NCBI RefSeq assembly: GCF_004337505.1
Contig: NZ_SJZI01000002.1
Coordinates: 414,379-478,378 of the forward strand
Reading direction: 5' to 3'
DNA length: 64,000 bases
DNA from: Flaviaestuariibacter flavus
GTDB lineage: Bacteria > Bacteroidota > Bacteroidia > Chitinophagales > Chitinophagaceae
Position numbers and translations under genes: made by a program. The notes beneath the pieces were generated by a model, which was not told the DNA's origin, made no database searches, and saw only the letters and a program-made list of their open reading frames with translations. Shown piece after piece: positions 44,329 through 52,396 of the stretch. Position 1 is the stretch's first letter. Every line of letters begins with the position of its first letter.

Positions 44329-45579
44329 ATGCGTCGCCTACTCGAGATCGCCGGCAGCAGTTTCCGGATGGCCCTCCAGGAGCTTTGGAAAAACAAGCTG
44401 CGCACCTTCCTATCGCTTTTCGGCATCACCATCGGCATTTTCTGCATCATCGGTGTGCTGTCTACGGTGCAAAGTCTCGAGCACAACCTGCAGAACGAGA
44501 TCAAGTCGCTCGGCTCCAACACCATTTATATTGATAAATGGGATTACAGCGCCGGCGGCGGTCCTAACTATCCCTGGTGGAAGTATGTGAAGCGCCCCTC
44601 GCCACGCATCGAGGAGCTCGCCGCCGTTAAGCAACGCAGCACCCTGGCACGCTATACCTGTTTCGAGATCAACGCCAACGACCGCGTGCAGGTCGGCGAC
44701 AAGTCGCTCAGCGGCGTCACGCTTTACGGTGTCACCGAAGACTTCCCCTCGATCCAGACCATGGAGATCCGCTACGGGCGCGGGCTGAGCGATGCGGAGT
44801 TTTCGAGCGGCTCCGGCACGGTGGTCATCGGCAATGAAGTAGCCGACAAGCTTTTCCCGGCCCCGGAGCTTGCCGTGGGCAAACTCATCACCATCCGGGG
44901 CCGTAAATGCCAGGTAGTGGGAGTGATGAAAAAGCAAGGTAAGTCGATGATCGGTGGCTGGAACTTCGACCAGAGTGCCGTGATGCCTTATCGCTTTGCC
45001 CGCTTTATCATGGACGAGCGCCGTGCCGATCCGCTGCTGCTGGTGCAGGCCAAAGAAGGCGTCACCACCAAGGCGCTCGCCGACGAGCTGCGGGTGGCGT
45101 TGCGCGCCGTGCGGCGCCTGAGCCCGCGCGATGAGGATAATTTCGCCCTCAACGACATCAACGATTTCTCCACCAGCATCAGCGAAGCCTTCGTAGCGGT
45201 TAATATCGGCGGCTGGGCCATCGCTGCCCTTTCGCTGATCGTGGGTATGTTCGGCGTAGCCAATATCATGTTCGTTACGGTCAAGGAGCGCACGTCCCAG
45301 ATCGGTCTTAAAAAAGCGCTTGGCGCCAAAAGCGGCGTTATCCTGAGCGAGTTCCTGCTGGAGTCGGCCTTTCTCTGCATCATCGGTGGTATCATCGGTA
45401 TCGGCCTTGTTTACGGGCTTACCCGCCTCGTTACGATCCTGTTCGATTTCCCGATCTATGTGTCCACTTCGCTCGTACTACTCGGCCTCGGCATTTGCGT
45501 TGCCGTCGGCCTTATCGCCGGCATCATCCCCGCCGCCCGCGCAGCCAAACTGAACCCGGTGGTAGCGATTCGTTCTTAA
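44329..45579 (+). CDS. ABC transporter permease, MacB/FtsX type
   Basis: 416 residues. An N-terminal membrane helix (about 20-45: FLSLFGITIGIFCIIGVLS) is followed by a periplasmic MacB_PCD domain (about 50-280), and three C-terminal helices form an FtsX domain (WAIAALSLIVGMFGVANIMF, KERTSQIGLKKALGAK, IIPAARAAKLNPVVAIRS). The family transmits ATP-driven movement across the membrane for lipoprotein, toxin or peptide export, or enzyme control. No ATPase gene is adjacent in this window, so its partner is encoded elsewhere. Start at ATG 44329, next to a -7 box. Confidence 0.9.
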   Translation: MRRLLEIAGSSFRMALQELWKNKLRTFLSLFGITIGIFCIIGVLSTVQSLEHNLQNEIKSLGSNTIYIDKWDYSAGGGPNYPWWKYVKRPSPRIEELAAVKQRSTLARYTCFEINANDRVQVGDKSLSGVTLYGVTEDFPSIQTMEIRYGRGLSDAEFSSGSGTVVIGNEVADKLFPAPELAVGKLITIRGRKCQVVGVMKKQGKSMIGGWNFDQSAVMPYRFARFIMDERRADPLLLVQAKEGVTTKALADELRVALRAVRRLSPRDEDNFALNDINDFSTSISEAFVAVNIGGWAIAALSLIVGMFGVANIMFVTVKERTSQIGLKKALGAKSGVILSEFLLESAFLCIIGGIIGIGLVYGLTRLVTILFDFPIYVSTSLVLLGLGICVAVGLIAGIIPAARAAKLNPVVAIRS

Positions 45580-45611
45580 TAATGCGGTAATATGATAATG
45601 TGCTAATACGG
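45580..45611. repeat. octamer array (four units), right after the permease stop
   Basis: TAATGCGG, TAATATGA, TAATGTGC, TAATACGG in strict 8-base phase, starting at the base after the stop codon. It is in inverted orientation to the array at 45660-45691: TAATGCGGTAAT here is the exact complement of ATTACCGCATTA there. Confidence 0.75.
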
Positions 45612-45659
45612 TAAAAGCGGGTTGTATCGTCGGTTTGGCCGGCCTGCGTATGCCAGACA

Positions 45660-45691
45660 ATTATCACATTAGCTCATTACCGCATTACCGC
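45660..45691. repeat. octamer array (four units) upstream of tsaD
   Basis: ATTATCAC, ATTAGCTC, ATTACCGC, ATTACCGC in strict 8-base phase, followed by ATTAATTT, which overlaps the tsaD -7 box. Inverted partner of the array at 45580-45611, with 48 nt between. Confidence 0.75.
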
Positions 45692-45693
45692 AT

Positions 45694-45701
45694 TAATTTT
45701 G
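45694..45701 (+). promoter_or_regulatory. -7 promoter box abutting tsaD
   Basis: TAATTTTG (TAnnTTTG) ends 3 nt before the ATG at 45705, implying leaderless tsaD mRNA. Confidence 0.6.
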
Positions 45702-45704
45702 CCT

Positions 45705-46709
45705 ATGCCCACGCTTCTCGCCATAGAATCTTCCTGCGACGAAACGTCTGCCGCCGTGTGCCGCGACGGAAAGATCCTTTCAAATCATATCGCCAATCAA
45801 ACGGTGCACGAGCGCTATGGCGGGGTCGTTCCCGAGCTGGCGAGCCGCGCGCATATGCAGAACATCGTTCCGGTCGTGGATGTGGCGTTGAAGCAGGCCG
45901 GCGTTTCTTTAAGTGAGCTCGACGCAATCGGGTTTACTCAGGCGCCCGGCCTGATCGGCTCACTGCTCGTAGGCGCCCAGTTTGCGAAGTCGCTGGCGCT
46001 GGCGCTCAGCAAGCCCCTCGTGGCCGTGCACCACATGCAGGCCCACGTGCTCGCCAACCTGATCCCGGAGCGCAGGCCCTCTTTCCCTTTCCTTTGCCTT
46101 ACGGTGAGCGGTGGTCACACACAGATCGTGCGGGCCGACAGCCCGACAGAGTTGCACATCCTTGGCGAAACTATCGATGACGCGGCGGGTGAAGCGTTTG
46201 ACAAATCAGCAAAGCTGCTGGGCCTCCCCTACCCCGGTGGACCGCTGATCGACAAATACGCCAAAGAGGGCAACCCGAAGCGCTTTAAGTTCGCCGAGCC
46301 GCAGATCGAGGGACTCGATTTCAGTTTCAGCGGCCTCAAGACATCGGTGCTCTATTTCCTGCAAAAAGAAAGGGCCGCCAACGCCGCTTTTGCTGAAGAA
46401 AACATGGCGGATATCTGCGCATCCCTGCAGGCCACGATCATCAATATTCTGCTTAAAAAGCTGAAGAGAGCGGCCCTGGTAACAGGTATCCGCGAGCTCT
46501 GCATCGCCGGCGGTGTTTCAGCCAACAGCGGCCTTCGGCGCGCCTTCGAGGAGCTGGGTCGCGAGCAGGAATGGAACACCTACATCCCCGATTTTCAGTA
46601 CTGTACCGATAATGCCGGGATGATCGCAATTACCGCATACCACAAGTTGCTGGCCGGCGTTCACGAAGACCTGGATGCCGCCGCCACCGCGCGCTCCGAC
46701 TGGCATTGA
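45705..46709 (+). CDS. tsaD: tRNA N6-threonylcarbamoyladenosine transferase
   Basis: 334 residues. LLAIESSCDETSAAV N-terminus, metal-binding VHHMQAHVLA (HxxxH), TVSGGHTQIV, GEAFDKSAKLLGLPYPGG and CIAGGVSANSGLR are the TsaD hallmarks. With TsaB and TsaE it transfers the threonylcarbamoyl group to A37 of tRNAs reading ANN codons. ATG at 45705 is preferred over an in-frame TTG at 45699, which lies inside the -7 box. The TrmN6-like gene starts 1 nt after its stop. Confidence 0.96.
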   Translation: MPTLLAIESSCDETSAAVCRDGKILSNHIANQTVHERYGGVVPELASRAHMQNIVPVVDVALKQAGVSLSELDAIGFTQAPGLIGSLLVGAQFAKSLALALSKPLVAVHHMQAHVLANLIPERRPSFPFLCLTVSGGHTQIVRADSPTELHILGETIDDAAGEAFDKSAKLLGLPYPGGPLIDKYAKEGNPKRFKFAEPQIEGLDFSFSGLKTSVLYFLQKERAANAAFAEENMADICASLQATIINILLKKLKRAALVTGIRELCIAGGVSANSGLRRAFEELGREQEWNTYIPDFQYCTDNAGMIAITAYHKLLAGVHEDLDAAATARSDWH

Positions 46710-46710
46710 T

Positions 46711-47418
46711 ATGGCGAATCCTTTTTTCCGGTTCAAGCAATTTACGGTCTGGCACGACCGCAGCGCGATGAAGGTGACCACCGACGCCTGCCTTTTCGGT
46801 GCCTGGGTGGCTTCGCGCCTCCGCGGTAGCGCGGTCGGCCATGCGCTCGATATCGGCACGGGCACCGGCCTTTTATCGTTAATGGTGGCGCAGCAATGCA
46901 GTGCCCCGATCGACGCCGTGGAAATCGACCCGCAGGCAGCAATGCAGGCCATGGAGAATCGCACTGCCGCCGGCTTCGGCAACATCACCGTGCTTACCGG
47001 CGACCTGTTGCAGCTCGACCTGCCGCGATACGACGTAATCTTTTCGAACCCGCCTTTTTATGAGAAAGAAATCGAATCGGGCAACGCGGGCCGGCGAACG
47101 GCCCACCATGCCGACGGGCTCACCTGGAACGAACTCTTCGCTTTCATAACGCGTCACCTGGCGCCGGGAGGCACGGCCTACCTGCTGCTTCCCTACAAGC
47201 GACGGAAAGACCTGGACGCCCTGCTACGCCGGGAGGGATTGTATTTATACGAGGAGATCGCGGTGCGCCCGAGCACGCGGCAAAGCCCTTCCCGGCTGAT
47301 GGTTGCATTAGGCTCCACTGAACGGGAAGTGCAATCAGGTGAGCTGCTCATTGCTAACGAAAGCGGCTACTCGCCCGAATTTGTGGCGCTGCTCCGGGAT
47401 TATTATCTCTATCTCTGA
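46711..47418 (+). CDS. tRNA1(Val) adenine-37 N6-methyltransferase-like protein
   Basis: 235 residues from the ATG at 46711, 1 nt after the tsaD stop. The SAM-binding motif is ALDIGTGTGLLSLMVAQ and the catalytic N6-adenine motif NPPFYEKEIESGNAGRRTAH. KQFTVWHDRSAMKVTTDACLF is typical of the TrmN6/YfiC family, which methylates A37 of tRNA-Val. Pairing with tsaD, another tRNA A37 modifier, supports a tRNA role. Its end overlaps the convergent dehydrogenase gene by 10 nt. Confidence 0.88.
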   Translation: MANPFFRFKQFTVWHDRSAMKVTTDACLFGAWVASRLRGSAVGHALDIGTGTGLLSLMVAQQCSAPIDAVEIDPQAAMQAMENRTAAGFGNITVLTGDLLQLDLPRYDVIFSNPPFYEKEIESGNAGRRTAHHADGLTWNELFAFITRHLAPGGTAYLLLPYKRRKDLDALLRREGLYLYEEIAVRPSTRQSPSRLMVALGSTEREVQSGELLIANESGYSPEFVALLRDYYLYL

Positions 47419-48623
47419 TCGTCCTTTCCGTCCGCGTAATCCTGCAGATACAGATATTCTCCGGTAAGGTGCCCACCCTGGGCAATCGTTGCCCGTTCAA
47501 TAATGGCAGAAGTTGTACCCACTAGGCTGGGAAGCACATATTTGATCAGCTGCTCGCCAAAGTAACGCGATGCGTCGCGCGGAAGCTCATTGGGCAGGTT
47601 GCCTACGGCCATGATATCAACAGAGCCCGGAAGGTAAGGGACGGTTTTCTGCAGGCTGTTTTTATCAACCCCGTATACCGGCTCGTCAATCGTCTGGTCG
47701 CCCAGGTTGATCGGCACCGAGCCGCCGGTATCGTCGGTGATATCGGCAATTACCTGGAGGCGGAAGCCCGGCTTCTGCACGTCTTCGGCTTCAAAGAGCC
47801 GCGGAATGTTCACATCCCAATACACACCGTTCATGAGTATATCGGCGGCAAATACATAGGGACGGAAGCGGCTGCGGTATTCGGTGGGATGGTTGTGAAA
47901 ATCGAGGCGGTTGTAGGGCGCGCCATCGTTCCGGGCATACAGGTCGGACCCCTTCAGGTGGATATACACCGGGTAGGAAAATTCGCGCTCCAGGAACTCT
48001 TCCTTCTCCACCTCGCGCACCTGCATCAGGTTCATTACTTCGAGCGCGCCCTGCGCCACCCGGCCCGATCCGGTGACCACGATCTTGACATTGGGAATAT
48101 CAAGGCCGAAATATGTGTGCATCAGTTTGCGAAAGGTCTTATGCTGGTGCACGCGGCCGAGCGAAAAGGTGCCGGTACGATGTCCGTACACCATCATCCC
48201 GTTGTGCGCACCTACGATACCTGCGAAGAAGCCGAAACCGATGATGCGCTGTCGGTCGTCATGCAGGAGACACTCGTAGTCGATGAGCCGGATCTTTTTA
48301 TCCAGAATGGCTTTCAGCAGCTTTTGGTTATGTGGCTGCTTCTTTTTGGTATGTGAAAAAAACAGGTAGGTCTTACCGGCAATCAGTTGCTCCACCGGCA
48401 CCTCTTTGATGCCCAGGAGAATATCGGCATCAGAAAGGTCTTCCGTCACTTCGATGCCGGCCTTGCGGTATTCGTTGTCGGAAAAACAGCGGCCGGGCGA
48501 AGACTGCACCTTCACGGCTACCTGCGGAAAACGCTGGCGAATCCATTTACACTGGCTGGGCGTCAGGGCTACCCGGTTGTCCGGCGGTGTCTTCCCTTCG
48601 CGAATAAGTCCGATAGTGATCAT
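47409..48623 (-). CDS. alanine/saccharopine dehydrogenase-like oxidoreductase
   Basis: 404 residues. N-terminal AlaDH/PNT-like domain (IGLIREGKTPPDNRVALTP) and a Rossmann NAD-binding segment (NVKIVVTGSGRVAQGALEVM) are clear. HNHPTEYRSRF and VIADITDDTGGSVP match Bacteroidota proteins annotated as NAD(P)-dependent or saccharopine (lysine-forming) dehydrogenase-like. The reaction is probably reductive amination or cleavage of an amino-acid adduct; substrate not determinable. Separate unit from its neighbours. Confidence 0.8.
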   Translation of the reverse strand: MITIGLIREGKTPPDNRVALTPSQCKWIRQRFPQVAVKVQSSPGRCFSDNEYRKAGIEVTEDLSDADILLGIKEVPVEQLIAGKTYLFFSHTKKKQPHNQKLLKAILDKKIRLIDYECLLHDDRQRIIGFGFFAGIVGAHNGMMVYGHRTGTFSLGRVHQHKTFRKLMHTYFGLDIPNVKIVVTGSGRVAQGALEVMNLMQVREVEKEEFLEREFSYPVYIHLKGSDLYARNDGAPYNRLDFHNHPTEYRSRFRPYVFAADILMNGVYWDVNIPRLFEAEDVQKPGFRLQVIADITDDTGGSVPINLGDQTIDEPVYGVDKNSLQKTVPYLPGSVDIMAVGNLPNELPRDASRYFGEQLIKYVLPSLVGTTSAIIERATIAQGGHLTGEYLYLQDYADGKDDQR

Positions 48624-48660
48624 AACAAGCGAGGCAAAGCTAAGTGATTCGACATAGACG

Positions 48661-48668
48661 TAGCTTTG
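48661..48668 (+). promoter_or_regulatory. -7 promoter box of hscB
   Basis: TAGCTTTG (TAnnTTTG) ends 6 nt before the ATG at 48675. Confidence 0.5.
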
Positions 48669-48674
48669 CCATTC

Positions 48675-49190
48675 ATGCTATCTTATTTCGAACTTTTTGC
48701 CATCCCCGTTACCTTTCGCCCCGACAAGGCCGCTTTGCGCAGACGATTCTTCGAGCTCTCGCGCGACGTGCACCCCGATCATTTCGCGCAGGAGACCGAA
48801 GCCAACCAGGCAGAAGCCCTTGAGCGTTCGGCGCAGCTGAACAAGGCGTATAAGACATTGACCAATGAGGACGAACTGGTCCGTTATGTGCTTTTGGAAA
48901 AAGGCCTGATGCAGCCGGAAGAGAAGTACGCGCTTTCGCCCGACTTCCTCATGGAGATGATGGAGCTCAACGAAGAGGTGCCCGACGCCCTTGACGATGA
49001 GGCCGCACGCGGGCGCCTCGTGGAGCGGCTGCGGCAGTGGAAAAATGAAATTTATGAACCTGTTGAAAACACTCTGGAACATTATCAGGAAGGTGTTACT
49101 TCCGAAAAAGAGCTGCTGCAAGTAAAGGAGTTTTACTACCGCAAGAAATACCTCCAGCGTCTTGCGGGGCAGTTGGGGCAAAAGTTGTAA
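48675..49190 (+). CDS. hscB: Fe-S cluster assembly co-chaperone
   Basis: 171 residues from the ATG at 48675. N-terminal J domain with the HPD motif (RDVHPDHFAQE) and C-terminal helical HscB domain (NEEVPDALDDEAARGRLVER, EKELLQVKEFYYRKKYLQRL) that contacts the IscU scaffold. It stimulates HscA-type Hsp70 in Fe-S transfer. No hscA or iscU nearby. An in-frame TTG at 48666 lies inside the -7 box and is rejected. The stop codon is 12 nt before tRNA-Leu. Confidence 0.9.
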   Translation: MLSYFELFAIPVTFRPDKAALRRRFFELSRDVHPDHFAQETEANQAEALERSAQLNKAYKTLTNEDELVRYVLLEKGLMQPEEKYALSPDFLMEMMELNEEVPDALDDEAARGRLVERLRQWKNEIYEPVENTLEHYQEGVTSEKELLQVKEFYYRKKYLQRLAGQLGQKL

Positions 49191-49202
49191 TATTGCCGCC
49201 CT

Positions 49203-49286
49203 GCCCAAGTGGCGAAACTGGTAGACGCAGCAGACTCAAAATCTGCCATTGGCAACAATGTGCCGGTTCGATTCCGGCCTTGGGCA
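49203..49286 (+). tRNA. tRNA-Leu, anticodon CAA
   Basis: 84 nt. Acceptor GCCCAAG / CTTGGGC, D-arm GGCGAAACTGG, anticodon loop CTCAAAA giving CAA, long class II variable arm and T-arm CGGTTCGATTCCG. Discriminator A fits leucine. A TAATATTG sequence (one mismatch to TAnnTTTG) at 49188-49195 overlaps the hscB stop codon and may be its -7 box. Confidence 0.95.
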
Positions 49287-49287
49287 C

Positions 49288-49311
49288 AACCTCCTTCGGG
49301 AGGTTTTTTTT
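49288..49311 (+). terminator. intrinsic terminator of tRNA-Leu
   Basis: AACCTCC-TTCG-GGAGGTT stem with eight Ts. Confidence 0.85.
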
Positions 49312-49328
49312 GTGCCCGTCGCACCTTC

Positions 49329-50519
49329 TCAGCGAAAACGCAGGTTCATCGAAATGATATCGCTGTGCAGCCCGTTGCTTCGCAGGTAATGACCGTAGCG
49401 CAGCTCGAGCATATTCCAGTGCTTCATTCCCAGCACCCCTTTCTCCGGCAGGAAACGGATACCGCTACCGAAAAATTGGCTGTGGAGCGCGGCGAGGTCA
49501 TAGTCGCTGGTAAAAAGCGTTGCCGCGGGATCCTGGGCTGCAAAGGGAGCGAAATAGTCGGCCGCGGTTTGCGTGTAATAACGGTAAAACGGGCTGACCG
49601 ACAGGTAAGGTGTGAGCTTTACCGGCACCTCCAGTTCGGCGGTATGCGCCCGGATGCCCCAGTCGTCGGTGTAAAAGCGATAGGACCCGCGGAAAATAAA
49701 ACGGTCGCCCGCAAAATAGTGGAGCCGCGCTCCTATTGGCAGTTTAAAGCGACTGGAGGGTAACTGTTCGGCACTCTCGGAGCCGTTCTTGAAATAAACC
49801 CTTTGGTAGCGCGTCGCCAGCAGGCCTTCCTGGCCCACCAGGTCGAGCAGCAGCACCGCCTGCAGCCTTGGGTTGATCACCTGTGAATAGGAAAAAGAAG
49901 CACTGTAGGTGCGGCGTGGCGAGTAGCCTTCAACGGCCTCACCCCGCCTCCGTAATTCTACGGGCAGGATCACTTTCCACTGGTCGAAATAAGCCTGCAG
50001 ATGAAGCCCGAATTCCCGGTTATTGTCGGCCGAGCTTTTGGAGCCCTGCAGCCCCACACCCAGCGAGGTATAGTCGTACTCTTTCGAAAAGGAAACACTG
50101 CCACCGAGTGTATGGCCGCGCACCGGGTTTTTAACCGTGTAGTTCAGCGAGGGATAAATCCGTGTATCGGCATGCGAAGCTGATGAAAGCGTTGCCGGGT
50201 CGATCATATCGGAGGAAGCCGAAGTATAGTGATCCACGCCGATCTCGGCCACCAGGTTGTGTTCGCGGTTGTTGCGGTCGTAACGGACCCATTTGATGTC
50301 GATCGTATTGCTGATGTCGGTGAGCTGCTCCGTACCGATGCCGCCGGTAACCGCCGAATTATCACCGTCCTGGGTATAGTAGGCGGAAACCAGGTTGATC
50401 TCGGTGATACTGAGCTTGCGTGGCCGGTATGCGCTGCTGTCACTGACAGCCGTTTGCTGCGCTGCGGCCGAAAGCATGCCCACGTAAAGAGCAAGAACGT
50501 TCAGGTAGATTTTTTTCAT
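49329..50519 (-). CDS. DUF3570 outer-membrane beta-barrel-like protein
   Basis: 396 residues. Signal peptide MKKIYLNVLALYVGMLSAAA, then a barrel-like protein with alternating polar/aromatic strands (VRGHTLGGSVSFSKEYDYTS, GARLHYFAGDRFIFRGSYRF, MLELRYGHYLRSNGLHSDII) ending in F-R, as outer-membrane barrels do. SAYYTQDGDNSAVTGGIGTE is the typical DUF3570 start. Function unknown. Last gene of a four-gene operon with thioredoxin-like, ApbE and DUF4266 genes, 6 nt after DUF4266. Confidence 0.88.
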   Translation of the reverse strand: MKKIYLNVLALYVGMLSAAAQQTAVSDSSAYRPRKLSITEINLVSAYYTQDGDNSAVTGGIGTEQLTDISNTIDIKWVRYDRNNREHNLVAEIGVDHYTSASSDMIDPATLSSASHADTRIYPSLNYTVKNPVRGHTLGGSVSFSKEYDYTSLGVGLQGSKSSADNNREFGLHLQAYFDQWKVILPVELRRRGEAVEGYSPRRTYSASFSYSQVINPRLQAVLLLDLVGQEGLLATRYQRVYFKNGSESAEQLPSSRFKLPIGARLHYFAGDRFIFRGSYRFYTDDWGIRAHTAELEVPVKLTPYLSVSPFYRYYTQTAADYFAPFAAQDPAATLFTSDYDLAALHSQFFGSGIRFLPEKGVLGMKHWNMLELRYGHYLRSNGLHSDIISMNLRFR

Positions 50520-50525
50520 ATGTCG

Positions 50526-50738
50526 CTAATTGCAGCCGCAGCCGCCGCCCGTTTTGCCTCCGGTGGCACCGGACGCCCCTTCGCGGTAAGCCTGGAAATT
50601 GAATTCGAACTTCTGCACCTTCCGCGCCGCCAGTTCCATCTCGGCGTCGTTCAGGTAGGCTTTCTGGTAAGGTTTTACCGGGCTGCAGGCGCCAGCGGCC
50701 ACCGCGGCTAAGGCAAATCCGATCAGGCGTTTTTTCAT
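50526..50738 (-). CDS. DUF4266 small lipoprotein with C-terminal GGGCGCN
   Basis: 70 residues. Lipobox-like AAGAC gives a lipid-modified Cys18, then YQKAYLNDAEMELAARKVQK and the C-terminus YREGASGATGGKTGGGCGCN, which is the DUF4266 pattern with two invariant C-terminal cysteines. It contains SGAT at residues 56-59, resembling the S/T-G-A-T context flavinylated by ApbE in NqrC/RnfG; the ApbE gene is immediately upstream (1 nt). This resemblance is suggestive only. Start at 50738 where the lipoprotein signal begins. Function unknown. Confidence 0.83.
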   Translation of the reverse strand: MKKRLIGFALAAVAAGACSPVKPYQKAYLNDAEMELAARKVQKFEFNFQAYREGASGATGGKTGGGCGCN

Positions 50739-50739
50739 A

Positions 50740-51681
50740 TCAGGAAAGTTTGATACCCATTGAACGGTGCACCACATTCTGCTCATCCACAATCAGGCAC
50801 TCCACATCGCGCAACTGGTTTACGAGGTCGAGACCGGCACGTACCCCCATCACCATTACCGGCGTTGCCAGGGCATCGGCGATCTCCGCGTTCGGGCAGA
50901 TAACCGATACACTTTTTATGCCAGCCACGGGCATGCCTGTACGCGGGTCGATCGTGTGCGAATAGCGGCGTCCACCGATCACTACGAACTTCTCGTAGTC
51001 ACCCGAAGTGGCAATCGCTCCTGCTCCAAGCGCCAGCGTGGCAAAGGGCAGGCGCCGCTCATCGGGCGCGGCGATGCCTACGGTCCAGGGGCGGCCGCCC
51101 GGCGCCTGGCCCCAGCAGCAGAGATCGCCGGAGGCGTTCACGACACCAGAAGCGATGCCCAGCCCGCGGAGCAGGGCGCGGGCACGCTCAGCGGCATATC
51201 CCTTACCGATGCCGCCGAAACCGATACGCATGCCCTGCTCCCGTAGAAATACAGTGCTCTTGCCGGGATCGAGGATAATATTACGGTAATTGATGAGGCG
51301 AACACCCCGGCGCGCAGTCGCCGCGTCGGGCAATGCGTTCATCGTCCGGTCGAAATTCCAGAGCCGCTTGTCGAGCCCGCCATAGGAAATATCAAAGGCA
51401 CCCTGGGTGAGCCGCGAGATCCGCAGAGACCGCTCAACCAGGGCGAACACCTCAGGGCTTACCGGCACCGGCGCCGCGCCGGCCGCAGCATTGATACGCG
51501 CGGTTTCGCTGGTTTCTGAAAAAGTGGTCAGGACGGCTTCGATCCGTCGGATCTCATCAATGGCGGCGTCGAGTGCCGACGCAGCGGTACCGGCATCCGG
51601 GGAAAGGATCGTAAAAGAGAAGGTATTTCCCATCAGCCGCTCGGAGCGGCGCAGGACGTTTTCTGTAGTCAGCGTGGGCAT
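50740..51681 (-). CDS. apbE: FAD:protein FMN transferase
   Basis: 313 residues. ApbE signatures: SERLMGNTFSFTIL, FGGIGKGYAAERAR, NASGDLCCWG, YSHTIDPRTGMPV and ADALATPVMVMG. ApbE uses FAD to attach FMN covalently to Thr/Ser of extracytoplasmic electron-transfer proteins. No clear signal peptide is visible at this N-terminus, unusual for an enzyme acting outside the cytosol. It lies between a periplasmic thioredoxin-like gene (4 nt) and the DUF4266 gene (1 nt). Confidence 0.93.
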   Translation of the reverse strand: MPTLTTENVLRRSERLMGNTFSFTILSPDAGTAASALDAAIDEIRRIEAVLTTFSETSETARINAAAGAAPVPVSPEVFALVERSLRISRLTQGAFDISYGGLDKRLWNFDRTMNALPDAATARRGVRLINYRNIILDPGKSTVFLREQGMRIGFGGIGKGYAAERARALLRGLGIASGVVNASGDLCCWGQAPGGRPWTVGIAAPDERRLPFATLALGAGAIATSGDYEKFVVIGGRRYSHTIDPRTGMPVAGIKSVSVICPNAEIADALATPVMVMGVRAGLDLVNQLRDVECLIVDEQNVVHRSMGIKLS

Positions 51682-51685
51682 TTTG

Positions 51686-52120
51686 TTACAGCTCCCGGCG
51701 ATGGCGGTCGAGCTCTGCTATGAACGCAGCCTTATCGGTTACAGCTCCCTCCCAGCGCCGCAACACCTTGCCGTTGCCATCGAGCAGCACGAGCAGCGGA
51801 AACTCCCCCTGCGGGTTGTAACGCTCGGCAAGTTTTTCATTTGCCTGCTGCTGTATGCGCGACAGCTGGTGTTTTTTCTGGCGCGGGAAGTCGGCCTGTA
51901 CCGTAAGCAGGTTAACCGCGGCATAGTGGCTGAAAGCCGAATCACCGAAGATTTCTTTTTCCATCCGTATGCAAGGAATACACCAGTCGGAACCACTAAA
52001 ACGAAGCAGCACCGCTTTGTGTCCGGCATGGGCGGTCGTCAGTACGCTGTCGAAAGCTGGAGACTGCGCGGAAACAGCCGTAGTCACGGCCAGCAACAGG
52101 AAAAGGATCAGAGTTTTCAT
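51686..52120 (-). CDS. exported thioredoxin-like protein
   Basis: 144 residues. Signal peptide MKTLILFLLLAVTTAVSA, thioredoxin fold with SGSDWCIPCIRMEKEIF (CxxC redox centre) and cis-Pro region EFPLLVLLDGNGKVLRRW. First gene of the Trx-ApbE-DUF4266-DUF3570 operon. Likely keeps a partner's cysteines reduced or oxidised in the periplasm; the DUF4266 C-terminal Cys pair is an obvious candidate client, by inference. Confidence 0.87.
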   Translation of the reverse strand: MKTLILFLLLAVTTAVSAQSPAFDSVLTTAHAGHKAVLLRFSGSDWCIPCIRMEKEIFGDSAFSHYAAVNLLTVQADFPRQKKHQLSRIQQQANEKLAERYNPQGEFPLLVLLDGNGKVLRRWEGAVTDKAAFIAELDRHRREL

Positions 52121-52396
52121 AGGAGACAGGCTTTGCTTAAAATTACAAACACCGTCCTGACGGCAGTGTTAAAGCGACGTTGCGCAGCGTTAAACTGTGG
52201 TGAATTTGCCACTGTGGCTCCCTTGAAGCGCAGCAGTGAGAATCGTTACGGCGCCGGTAATGGGCCGCCGAATACTGCCGGTTCACCCTTATTACCCTAA
52301 AATGATGAGGACTTTTGCCTTTGGGGAAGTCCACGGAGCGGTTTGTGTGTAACTTTAAGCCCTGCCCGGACGGACGGGTTTATACACCCTTTTACC

